Assembly: GCA_041629655.1 (NCBI GenBank)
Contig: JBFKMV010000041.1
Span: 1-30,139, forward strand
DNA: 30,139 nucleotides
DNA from: JBFKMV01 sp041629655
Lineage (GTDB): Bacteria > Acidobacteriota > Polarisedimenticolia > Polarisedimenticolales > Polarisedimenticolaceae
Reading direction: 5' to 3'
Made by a program: the position numbers and the translations under genes. Below the pieces are notes generated by a model that searched no databases, was not told the origin of the DNA, and saw nothing but the letters and a program-made list of their open reading frames with translations. Positions 23,781 through 30,139 of this stretch are shown here, one piece after another. Position 1 is the first letter of the stretch; each line of letters starts with the position of its first letter.

Positions 23781-23809
23781 TTGACGCCCCCGGGCGCCTG
23801 ATCTAGAAT
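23781..23809 (+). promoter_or_regulatory. Strong sigma-70-type promoter of rpsT
   Basis: TTGACG (23781-23786) and TAGAAT (23804-23809) are 17 bases apart, right after the cpoB stop. Initiation near 23816 gives a leader of about 28 bases with GGAGGG. This is the closest match to consensus in the window, as expected for a ribosomal protein gene. Confidence 0.8.
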
Positions 23810-23843
23810 CCGCGGTCTTGCGTTCAGGACCGGAGGGTACGGG

Positions 23844-24110
23844 ATGGCGAGCCACAAGTCGGCTCTGAAGAAAGTCCACCAGGACACGCGCCGCAGGCTG
23901 CGGAACCGCGGCCATCGTTCGCGGCTGCGGACGGCGGTGAAGAGCCTGCGCCAGGCCGTCTCGTCCGGGGACGCGGCGGCGGCCCGCGAGCTGCTGCCGG
24001 GCACCCTGGCGCTCGTGGATCACAGCGTCAAGCTCGGCGTGATCCACGCCAACGCCGGCGACCGCACCAAGTCCCGCCTCGCCCGCGCCGTGAACAAGCT
24101 CTCGGCCTGA
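23844..24110 (+). CDS. rpsT: 30S ribosomal protein S20
   Basis: S20 binds 16S rRNA early in 30S assembly. The 88-residue, very basic protein has the full-length family pattern: MASHKSALKKVHQDTRRRLRN, then VKSLRQAV, and the C-terminal KLGVIHANAGDRTKSRLARAVNKL. GGAGGG lies 7 bases before the ATG. It converges on the MauE/DoxX gene with only 12 bases between the two stops and no terminator in between. Confidence 0.97.
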   Translation: MASHKSALKKVHQDTRRRLRNRGHRSRLRTAVKSLRQAVSSGDAAAARELLPGTLALVDHSVKLGVIHANAGDRTKSRLARAVNKLSA

Positions 24111-24122
24111 TCGATCGCCCCG

Positions 24123-24551
24123 CTAGCGCGTCCGCAGGCTGGCCACCACCGCTACCGCGAGCATCCCGAGATTCTCCGCGAGCTTCTTGAGGCCGACCGC
24201 TTGTGCGTCGGCCTTGCCGAAACATCCGCAATTGATGTTCAGGTCGCGGACGAGGGCCTGCACCACCGCCAGCGTGAACACGGTCATCAGCAGCGCCGAG
24301 AGCACGGCGGCGGCGCGCTCGCGGATGCCCAGCACCAGCGCCAGCCCCATCAGGATCTCGATCCATGGCAGCGTCATCGCCAGCACGTTCTCGGTCGGGA
24401 TCGGGATGATGCGGAAGTTGTGGATCTCGTAGGCGAACGCCGGCAGGTTACCGAGCTTGGCCAGCCCGGCCGCGCCGAAGATCACGCCGATCGCGAGCTG
24501 GCAGGCGCGAACGGTCAGGGGATGGGTCAGCAGTCGCTTCACGGCTTCCAT
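24123..24551 (-). CDS. MauE/DoxX-family membrane protein with CGCFG motif
   Basis: The 142-residue protein has four predicted membrane helices (about 14-32, 55-75, 82-102 and 124-140). Between helices 3 and 4 is NINCGCFGKADA, with a Cys-x-Cys pair at 108 and 110 that is characteristic of MauE/DoxX redox-associated membrane proteins. MauE is needed to form disulfides in methylamine dehydrogenase; relatives handle thiol or sulfur redox. Here the partner is a rhodanese whose stop shares one base with this ATG (TGATG). I infer a role in sulfur or disulfide transfer at the inner membrane; the exact substrate is unknown. Confidence 0.8.
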   Translation of the reverse strand: MEAVKRLLTHPLTVRACQLAIGVIFGAAGLAKLGNLPAFAYEIHNFRIIPIPTENVLAMTLPWIEILMGLALVLGIRERAAAVLSALLMTVFTLAVVQALVRDLNINCGCFGKADAQAVGLKKLAENLGMLAVAVVASLRTR

Positions 24552-25204
24552 CACTGCGCCTCCCCCGTCTCCACCGGGTAGCCCGCGCCCTCCCATTCGG
24601 GGTAGCCGCCCATGAACACCAGCACCTTGGGGTGTCCGGCGTTGACCAGCGACCAGGCCAGGGTCAGCGATTGCTCGCAGGTTCCGCCACCACAGTAGGT
24701 GACGAGGACCCGTCCGCCGCTGTCCAGCGACTCCAGCAACGCCGGGTCGGTCACCGTCGCGTCCGCCGGCAGGTTGACCGCGCCGGCGATGTGCCCGGCC
24801 GCGTACTCCTCCGGCTCCCGGGCATCCACGAACAGCAACGCGCCCGCGTCGAAGAAGCGCTTGGCCGCCTCGAGCTGCACCTGGATCGGACGTCCCAGCT
24901 CGGGGATCTCGGGCAGCCCGGGGGCCGACGCGGCCGCGTCGGGAATCGCCATCGGGTCGTCGGAATCGACGTAGGGCACCGACGAACCGTCGCCCGGCGC
25001 GGGCGGCGCCGTCACCAGGCCGTCCAGCTCCGGGATCTCGGCGCGGTCCTCGGCGATCCAGCTCAGCCCCCAGGTCTCGTTGCGCAGCCCGAGCCAGTTG
25101 TAGCCGACCCCGAGAACGACGCCGGTCAGCGCGATCAGGAGGATGCCTCCCCACACGCTCCCGGCCGCGTCGCCGTCTCGATCTCCGTAGCTCCGTCCGG
25201 TCAT
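24551..25204 (-). CDS. Membrane-anchored rhodanese-domain protein
   Basis: The 217-residue protein has one N-terminal membrane helix (about 17-37), a Pro/Asp/Glu-rich linker (about 55-105) and a C-terminal rhodanese domain (about 107-215) with LFVDAREPEEYAAGHIAGAVNLP. The active-site loop is C171-GGGT-C176 (TYCGGGTCEQS): the catalytic Cys is present and a second Cys lies at the end of the loop. The usual Arg of the CRxGxR loop is absent. The positive-inside pattern suggests the domain is periplasmic. GGGAGG stands six bases before the ATG. It is paired with the downstream MauE/DoxX gene by overlap. Confidence 0.85.
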   Translation of the reverse strand: MTGRSYGDRDGDAAGSVWGGILLIALTGVVLGVGYNWLGLRNETWGLSWIAEDRAEIPELDGLVTAPPAPGDGSSVPYVDSDDPMAIPDAAASAPGLPEIPELGRPIQVQLEAAKRFFDAGALLFVDAREPEEYAAGHIAGAVNLPADATVTDPALLESLDSGGRVLVTYCGGGTCEQSLTLAWSLVNAGHPKVLVFMGGYPEWEGAGYPVETGEAQ

Positions 25205-25376
25205 CGACGACCTCCCCTGTGCGGTCCCGCAAAGCGCCGGTCATTCTAGACCGCGCGGCGCGGCCTCGGCCACCGCGCGCGCTCCGCAATCTTCTCCCGT
25301 CCGGCGCGGCGGGCAACACGCGCCGGGGGTCTTTTACTGCGTTTTTACCGATTCGCGGCGGCGGCCGGACAGCGGT
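25205..25376. other. Intergenic region between the CBS-tail gene and the rhodanese gene
   Basis: No coding sequence is supported. It holds a perfect 8-bp hairpin (CCGGCGCG, 25301-25308, with CGCGCCGG, 25319-25326, loop of 10) followed on the plus strand by GGGTCTTTTA and a later TTTTT. It also holds a TAGAAT (minus, 25243-25248) ahead of the rhodanese gene with no recognisable -35. Confidence 0.5.
25301..25326. repeat. Perfect 8-bp inverted repeat (hairpin)
   Basis: The arms CCGGCGCG and CGCGCCGG flank a 10-base loop. The T-rich side is on the plus strand, yet no plus-strand gene ends here; on the minus strand, the direction of the flanking genes, no T-tract follows. It may stabilise the 3' end of the CBS-gene message or act as an imperfect terminator. 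Confidence 0.4.
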
Positions 25377-25976
25377 TCAACGACCCGCGCGGGTGCGGGC
25401 CGTCCGCCGGGCCTTGGCCTTGGTCTTGCCCTTGGCCTTGCGGGTCGTGGTCTTGCGCGTCGCGGGCTTCCGCGCAGCCACGCGCCGGGTCGTCGCCTTG
25501 CTTCCGGCGTTCCGCTTGGCGACGCCGAGCACCTTGAGCACGTCCAGCGCCGAGATGATGCCCGTCGCCTTGAGCCCCTTGCGCACCACCACGCGGTGGA
25601 TGTGCCGCCGCGTCATCAACCGCGCGACCGACTCGACGGTTGCGGTCTCGGTGACCGAGTGCACCACCGGCGTCATCACGTCGCTGGCCCGGCCGGTGTT
25701 GACGTCCTCGATCTGGAACCCGCGCTGCAGGTGCTGCCCCTCGATGCGCACGTTGTGGTAGAAGTCGGAGCTCATGCGCAGCTCGTCGTCGCGGGTCAGG
25801 CTGTAGTAGATCAGGTCGGTCTGGGACACCACGCCGACCATGTCGCCGTTGTCGTCCACCACGGGGGCGCCGGTGATCGCCTTCTCGAGAAACAGCTTCG
25901 CCAGATCGCGCAGGTCCGTGTCCTCGTGAACCGCGATCAGGTTCTTGTGCATCACGTCGCGGGCCAGGTATCCCAT
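25377..25976 (-). CDS. CBS-pair protein with histone-H1-like basic C-terminal tail
   Basis: The 199-residue protein has two CBS repeats, at about 5-58 (ARDVMHKNLIAVHEDT to VGVVSQTDL) and 96-150 (ASDVMTPVVHSVTE to GIISALDVL). CBS pairs bind adenine nucleotides and often sense energy state. Residues 152-199 are a tail with 20 Lys or Arg in 48, no acidic residue, and TRK and KAK repeats, resembling histone H1, HU-tail or AlgP-type DNA-binding tails. The ATG at 25974-25976 has GGGAGG 8 bases upstream, so the ten extra codons of the open frame are rejected. It lies 73 bases behind rtcB and may share its transcript. The combined function is not known to me. Confidence 0.85.
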   Translation of the reverse strand: MGYLARDVMHKNLIAVHEDTDLRDLAKLFLEKAITGAPVVDDNGDMVGVVSQTDLIYYSLTRDDELRMSSDFYHNVRIEGQHLQRGFQIEDVNTGRASDVMTPVVHSVTETATVESVARLMTRRHIHRVVVRKGLKATGIISALDVLKVLGVAKRNAGSKATTRRVAARKPATRKTTTRKAKGKTKAKARRTARTRAGR

Positions 25977-26049
25977 CCGGCTCACCTCCCGCGAACACGC
26001 TATCACAGACCGTCGCCGGCCCGCCGCGCGTTGACGACTTTCCGGGTCG

Positions 26050-27516
26050 TCAACCCTTGATCACGCCGAGCGGAACGAGCCGGGCCGCCTTGCGCGACAG
26101 GCCGGCCCCGTGCACGACGTCGACCACGTCGGCCACGTCCTTGTAGGCCTCGGGCATCTCCTCGGCGATCGTGGCCATGCCCGCGGAGCGTACGGCGACC
26201 CCGCGTTGCTCCAGCTCGCCGATCAGCTTGCGGCCCCGCGCGGCGCGCTTGGCCGCGGTGCGGCTCATCACGCGCCCCGCGCCGTGGCACGAGCTGCCGA
26301 AGCTCTCGCGCATCGAGCCCTCGGCGCCCAGCAGCACGAACGAGTAGCGCCCCATGTCGCCCGGGATCAGCACCGGCTGCCCGTGGCTGCGGTAGCGGTC
26401 GGGAATCTCCGGATGTCCCGGCGGGAACGCCCGCGTCGCGCCCTTGCGGTGGACGCAGACCCGCTGCGGCCGGCCGTCGATCCGATGCTCCTCGAACTTG
26501 GCGATGTTGTGGCAGACGTCGTAGACCGTGTGCAGACCGTGATCGCGCGGTCCCATGCCGAACACCCGCTCGAACGCCTGGCGGACGCCGTGGGCCATCC
26601 GTTGCCGGTTGGTGAAGGCGTAGTTGGCCGCGCAGGCCATGGCCGCGAGATACTGCCGCGCCTCGGGCGATCCCAGCGGAGCGCAGCACAGTTGCCGGTC
26701 GGGCAGGTCGATCCCGTACTTGGCCGCGGTCTTGACCATGCCCTTGACCGCGTCGTCGCAGACCTGGTAGCCGAAGCCGCGCGACCCGGAGTGGATCAGC
26801 ACGGTGACGGCGTCCTGCGCGAGGCCCAGCGCCGCCGCCGACTGCGGGTCGTAGATCTCGTCCACGAAGCCCACCTCGACGAAGTGGTTGCCGCTGCCCA
26901 CCGTGCCGAGCTGCGAGCGGCCGCGCTCCAGCGCCCGTTCGGAGACCGCGGAGGGATCGGCTCCGGGGAGCCGCCCGGCGGCCTCGATCCGCTCCAGGTC
27001 CTCGGCCCAGCCGAGACCGCGCTCGATCGCCCACGCGGCGCCGCGAACCAGCATCTCCCGCTCTTCCTTCTTGGTCAGCACCTCGTCGCGACGGTGCGAG
27101 CCGACACCGGTCGGGATCAGCGCGAACAGCGCGTCGACCAGCTGCTTCATCCGCGGCACCGCCTGCTCGCGCGTCAGATTCGACCGGATCAGCCGCACGC
27201 CGCAGTTGATGTCGTAACCCACGCCGCCGGGGGAGACGACGCCGTCCTCGGCATCGAAGGCCGCCACGCCGCCGATCGGAAACCCGTAGCCCCAGTGCGC
27301 GTCGGGCATCGCCAGGCTCATCCCGACGATCCCCGGCAAGCAGGCCACGTTGGCGACCTGCGCCAGCGTCGGGTCGCCGCGCAGCTCCTGCATCAGCCGG
27401 TCGTTGGCGAAGATCATCCCGTCCACACGCATCTTGCCCTGTCGCGGGATGCGCCAGCGGTAGCCGTCGATGCGCTCGGCCGTCGGGATCGCCTGCCTGT
27501 CCGGTGCCCTGCCCAT
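26050..27516 (-). CDS. rtcB: RNA-splicing ligase RtcB
   Basis: RtcB joins RNA 3'-phosphate or 2',3'-cyclic phosphate ends to 5'-OH ends, using Mn2+ and GTP and a guanylated histidine. The 488-residue protein has all catalytic positions: Asp102 and Cys105 in YDINCGVR, His211 in SGNHFVEV, His242 in IHSGSRG, His336 in CHNIAK, and the guanylated His411 in SSCHGAGRVMSR (His404 in Pyrococcus). It lies 41 bases after the archease gene, its known activating partner, and the start has an AGAGG ribosome site 10 bases upstream. No RtcR or rtcA is in the window, so this is not the E. coli-type sigma-54 rtc locus. Confidence 0.96.
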   Translation of the reverse strand: MGRAPDRQAIPTAERIDGYRWRIPRQGKMRVDGMIFANDRLMQELRGDPTLAQVANVACLPGIVGMSLAMPDAHWGYGFPIGGVAAFDAEDGVVSPGGVGYDINCGVRLIRSNLTREQAVPRMKQLVDALFALIPTGVGSHRRDEVLTKKEEREMLVRGAAWAIERGLGWAEDLERIEAAGRLPGADPSAVSERALERGRSQLGTVGSGNHFVEVGFVDEIYDPQSAAALGLAQDAVTVLIHSGSRGFGYQVCDDAVKGMVKTAAKYGIDLPDRQLCCAPLGSPEARQYLAAMACAANYAFTNRQRMAHGVRQAFERVFGMGPRDHGLHTVYDVCHNIAKFEEHRIDGRPQRVCVHRKGATRAFPPGHPEIPDRYRSHGQPVLIPGDMGRYSFVLLGAEGSMRESFGSSCHGAGRVMSRTAAKRAARGRKLIGELEQRGVAVRSAGMATIAEEMPEAYKDVADVVDVVHGAGLSRKAARLVPLGVIKG

Positions 27517-27557
27517 GGCTCAGTCGCCTCTGCCCCACATCATGACACCGGGGGGCC

Positions 27558-27995
27558 TCACAGGTCGAGCACCAGGCGGGCGGTCCAGCCGTCCCGGCCC
27601 TCGTCCAGCAGCAGATGGTGGTATGTCACGGCCTTGACCTGACGCTCGATCCGGTGGCGCTGCGGATCGAACCGCTCCCCGAGCGCCTGTGCCCGGAGCC
27701 CGGTCGGGGCGATGCGCTCCACGTCGGTGCCGCGAAACAGCCAGTCCCGCGCGTCGTGCAGGAACAGCAGCTCCGAGAGGTAGCGCACCAGCAGGTCCTC
27801 GGCATCCACCGCGTCTTCGATCACGACCGGCACGCGCTCTCGCGGCTCGACCCGTCGCACGTCGACGATCACGTCGAACAGCGCCCGGGTCGCGGCATCG
27901 TAGAGCCCCGGCAGGTCCGGAGCCCGCGCCAGGATCGCGATGTCGCCGGTGTGCTCCAGCACGCGATACCAGGGCGCCCCGTCTTCCTCGCTCAC
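27558..27995 (-). CDS. Archease, activator of RtcB
   Basis: Archease helps RtcB undergo guanylation and multiple turnover. The 145-residue protein is the usual length and has EHTGDIAI (14-21), the helix YDAATRALFDVIVD, the LLVRYLSELLFLHD segment (68-81), KAVTYHHLLL (121-130) and the C-terminal VLDL, matching the metal-binding residues near the N- and C-termini of the family. The GTG at 27993-27995 overlaps the RNase R stop (GTGA), so the two are probably translated together. The much longer open frame upstream is a shadow of rnr. Confidence 0.94.
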   Translation of the reverse strand: MSEEDGAPWYRVLEHTGDIAILARAPDLPGLYDAATRALFDVIVDVRRVEPRERVPVVIEDAVDAEDLLVRYLSELLFLHDARDWLFRGTDVERIAPTGLRAQALGERFDPQRHRIERQVKAVTYHHLLLDEGRDGWTARLVLDL

Positions 27996-30055
27996 CGGCG
28001 CGACCCCCGCCGCGCCCCGCGTCCCCCGGGCCGGCCGGCCCCTCGCGTCCGTCCGGAGCCGGCCCGGCCGCGTCGCTCGGGCCGCGGTTCGGCGTCGGCC
28101 AACGACAGGTCGACGCGCTGCAGCATCGTGTCCACCCGGTCGATCCGGACGCGCAGCGAGTCCCCGAGACGGAACGCGCGACCGTGGGACCGCCCGCGCA
28201 GCTCGAACCGCGCAGGCACGAAATCGAAGTAGTCGTTGCCCAGGCGCTCCACGTGCAGCAACCCCTCGACCAGGCTGTCGGTCAGCTGCACGAACAGCCC
28301 GAACTGCGTGACGCCGGTGACCACGCCCTGACGCTCCTCGCCCAGGTGGTCGGCGACGAAGGCGATCTTCTTCCACGCCAGCAGCTCCCGCTCCGCGGAC
28401 TCGGCGTTGCGCTCGAGTCGCGAGCTCTCGAGCGCCGTCCGTTCCAGCTCCTCCGGCGTGGTCAGCCGCTCCAGCTTTTCGTGTCGTCTCAGCGCTCGCA
28501 GCAGCCGGTGCACCACCAGGTCCGGGTAGCGTCGGATCGGCGAGGTGAAGTGCGTGTAGAGCGGCGCTGCGAGACCGAAGTGCCCGACGTTGTCCGTCGA
28601 GTAGCGGGCCTGCTTCATCGAGCGCAGCGCGACCTGCGCGATCACCGGGTACTCCTGCCGGCCCGACGCGTTCTCGAGCAACCGCTGGATGTGCCCCGGC
28701 CGCACCGACTCCGGGTCGGCGTCCAGCGACAGCCCCAGGTGCTCCGCGAACTCCGCCAGCGCCTGGATCTTGGCCGGGTCCGGCGGCTCGTGCACGCGGT
28801 ACAGGAACATCGGCCGCCGGGTGCGCAGGTAGCCGGCCACCGCCTCGTTGGCCGCCAGCATGAACTCCTCGATCAGCCGGTGGGCGCGGTTGCGGGGCTC
28901 GATCCGGACCCCGGTCATCTCGCCCTCGACGTCGAGCAGGATCTCGGGCTCCGGCAGGTCGAAGTCGATGCTGCCGCGCGCGTGGCGCCGGCGCTCGAGC
29001 CGGCGGCGCAGCCCGTTGGCCGCGTCGAGCATCGGCTGCAGGGCCGCCGGCAGCCCGTGCCCGCGTCGCTTGCCGTCCAGGTAATCGCCGACCTGGCGAT
29101 AGGTCAGCCGTCCCACCGAGCGGATCACGCCGTCGGCGTAGCGGGTCTTGCGCACGCGGGCCTTGCTGTCGAGGTCCAGCACCGCGGTCTGGACCAGCCG
29201 ATCCTCCCCGGGCACCAGCGAGCACAGGTCGTTGGAGAGCCGCTCCGGGAACATCGGCAAGACGGTCCCGGGAAAGTAGACGCTCGTGCCGCGCTCGCGC
29301 GCCTCGCGGTCCAGCACGCTCCCCGGCGCCACGAAATGCGCGACGTCGGCGATGTGCACGAACAACCGGAAACCGCCGCTGGGCAACCGCTTGACCGCGA
29401 CGGCGTCGTCGAAGTCCTTGGCGGTCTCGCCGTCGATCGTCACCGGCGGCGGGTCCTCGAAGCGCTCGCGGCGCTCGAGCTCGCCGGTTGGGATGCCGTC
29501 GGGCAGCCCCCGCGCCTCGCTCAGCGCCCGGGGCGAGAACTCCTCGATCAGCCCGTACTTCCAGCTCACCGCCCGGACGTCCACGCCCGGGTCGTCGCGC
29601 GGGCCGAGCACCTCGACCAGCTGCCCCTCGGCGGCCGCTCCCGCCTGCTCGGGCACGACCACGTCGACGCGCACCACCTCGCCCTCGCGAACGCGCCGCC
29701 CGCCGAGCGCGCGGAGCTTGATCGGCTGCCCGAACGACGCGTCGAACGGCTCGACGACGCCGGAACGCGTGCCGCGGCGCCGGCGGTAGACGCCCGCCGC
29801 GCGGCGGGGCGTCTCGCGATCCTCGCGCGAGCGCGCCCGGGCGATGAAGACTCGCCCCCCCTTGCCCTGTTCGATCTTGCCCTGTTCCAGCAGGCGCCCG
29901 ATCGCGCGACGGAACTCGGGGCGCGCGCTCTTCGACAGGCCGAGCTTGTGCAGCAGCTGTCGTTGCGTCAGTGGACGATAGTCCTCGCGACGCAGGTACT
30001 CGAGCACGCTGCGCTGCGCCGCCGCAGGCGCGCGGTGCGGCTTCTGTCGGGGCAT
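27992..30055 (-). CDS. rnr: Ribonuclease R (RNase II/RNB family exoribonuclease)
   Basis: RNase R degrades structured RNA 3' to 5'. The 687-residue protein has an N-terminal winged helix (about 14-72), cold-shock-like domains (about 85-195), the RNB catalytic domain starting VTIDGETAKDFDDAV (Asp208, Asp214, Asp216, Asp217, all four conserved), FTSPIRRYPDLVVHRLL near its end, an S1 domain (GVVTGVTQFGLFVQL onward) and a basic Arg/Gly-rich tail of about 30 residues. It is shorter than E. coli RNase R (813) but similar to many bacterial members. The ATG has GGAG seven bases upstream. The order rnr-archease-rtcB puts RNA decay and RNA ligation in one unit. Confidence 0.95.
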   Translation of the reverse strand: MPRQKPHRAPAAAQRSVLEYLRREDYRPLTQRQLLHKLGLSKSARPEFRRAIGRLLEQGKIEQGKGGRVFIARARSREDRETPRRAAGVYRRRRGTRSGVVEPFDASFGQPIKLRALGGRRVREGEVVRVDVVVPEQAGAAAEGQLVEVLGPRDDPGVDVRAVSWKYGLIEEFSPRALSEARGLPDGIPTGELERRERFEDPPPVTIDGETAKDFDDAVAVKRLPSGGFRLFVHIADVAHFVAPGSVLDREARERGTSVYFPGTVLPMFPERLSNDLCSLVPGEDRLVQTAVLDLDSKARVRKTRYADGVIRSVGRLTYRQVGDYLDGKRRGHGLPAALQPMLDAANGLRRRLERRRHARGSIDFDLPEPEILLDVEGEMTGVRIEPRNRAHRLIEEFMLAANEAVAGYLRTRRPMFLYRVHEPPDPAKIQALAEFAEHLGLSLDADPESVRPGHIQRLLENASGRQEYPVIAQVALRSMKQARYSTDNVGHFGLAAPLYTHFTSPIRRYPDLVVHRLLRALRRHEKLERLTTPEELERTALESSRLERNAESAERELLAWKKIAFVADHLGEERQGVVTGVTQFGLFVQLTDSLVEGLLHVERLGNDYFDFVPARFELRGRSHGRAFRLGDSLRVRIDRVDTMLQRVDLSLADAEPRPERRGRAGSGRTRGAGRPGGRGARRGSRR

Positions 30056-30089
30056 CTCGACGCTCCTGCCGGGCTGCGCGCGGTCCTGC

Positions 30090-30118
30090 TTGACAGCCTT
30101 TTCCGGCGGCGCTAGCTT
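30090..30118 (+). promoter_or_regulatory. Possible outward-reading promoter, divergent from rnr
   Basis: TTGACA (30090-30095), a perfect -35, is 17 bases from TAGCTT (30113-30118). It would start transcription near 30125 into sequence beyond the window. No rnr promoter on the opposite strand is convincing. The gene served is not visible. Confidence 0.45.
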
Positions 30119-30139
30119 ACAGCGTCTTGCCCACTTGCC

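Noticed and set aside
30113..30139. Start of a tRNA gene at the right edge
   Set aside because: Only about 15 bases follow the putative promoter; no acceptor stem or D-arm can be judged.

Overview
The window is a very GC-rich (about 70% by eye), gene-dense bacterial chromosome segment. It has no mobile element, CRISPR array, rRNA or tRNA that I can see. A complete Tol-Pal block (tolQ-tolR-tolA-like-tolB-pal-cpoB), several lipoproteins and the start of a type IV pilus retraction ATPase show a Gram-negative cell with an outer membrane. GC content, the HrcA-type heat-shock operon, a sulfatase-fold/TPR fusion and an archease/RtcB pair fit a deltaproteobacterial, Myxococcota-like or Acidobacteriota-like lineage. 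The sequence alone does not settle which.

Layout, left to right. (1) 1-1449, minus: the 5' end of pilT and the branched-chain aminotransferase ilvE, each with its own promoter. (2) 1572-9100, minus: a tightly packed protein-quality and translation operon, transcribed prfB (with a programmed +1 frameshift), hrcA, grpE, dnaK, dnaJ, prmA, rsmE. A degenerate CIRCE-like palindrome sits on its promoter. (3) 9210-12928, minus: nfeD, slipin, a GGDEF protein with a complete I-site and a SPOR-domain membrane protein. The promoter implies a leaderless nfeD message. (4) 12976-18855, minus: recN, coaD, a LarA-family protein and a sulfatase-fold lipoprotein fused to TPR repeats, nearly all touching or overlapping. 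(5) 19008-23776, plus: the Tol-Pal envelope system, divergent from recN; then rpsT (23844-24110) with its own strong promoter. (6) 24123-25204, minus: a membrane-anchored rhodanese overlapping a MauE/DoxX-type membrane protein. (7) 25377-30055, minus: rnr (RNase R), archease, rtcB and a CBS-pair protein with a histone-H1-like basic tail. A plus-strand promoter at 30090-30118 points out of the window.

Most genes are housekeeping. The parts most worth a second look are the overlapping RNase R-archease-RtcB cluster, the CBS protein with a 48-residue Lys/Arg/Thr/Ala tail, the Thr-for-Cys sulfatase-fold/TPR lipoprotein behind LarA, the rhodanese-MauE/DoxX pair, and the CIRCE-like site on the prfB-hrcA promoter. 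Seven of the eight promoters I propose have the housekeeping form TTG-16/17/18-TAnnnT and the eighth (ilvE) has CATAAT; several have a -10 beginning TAG, which may be a lineage preference.
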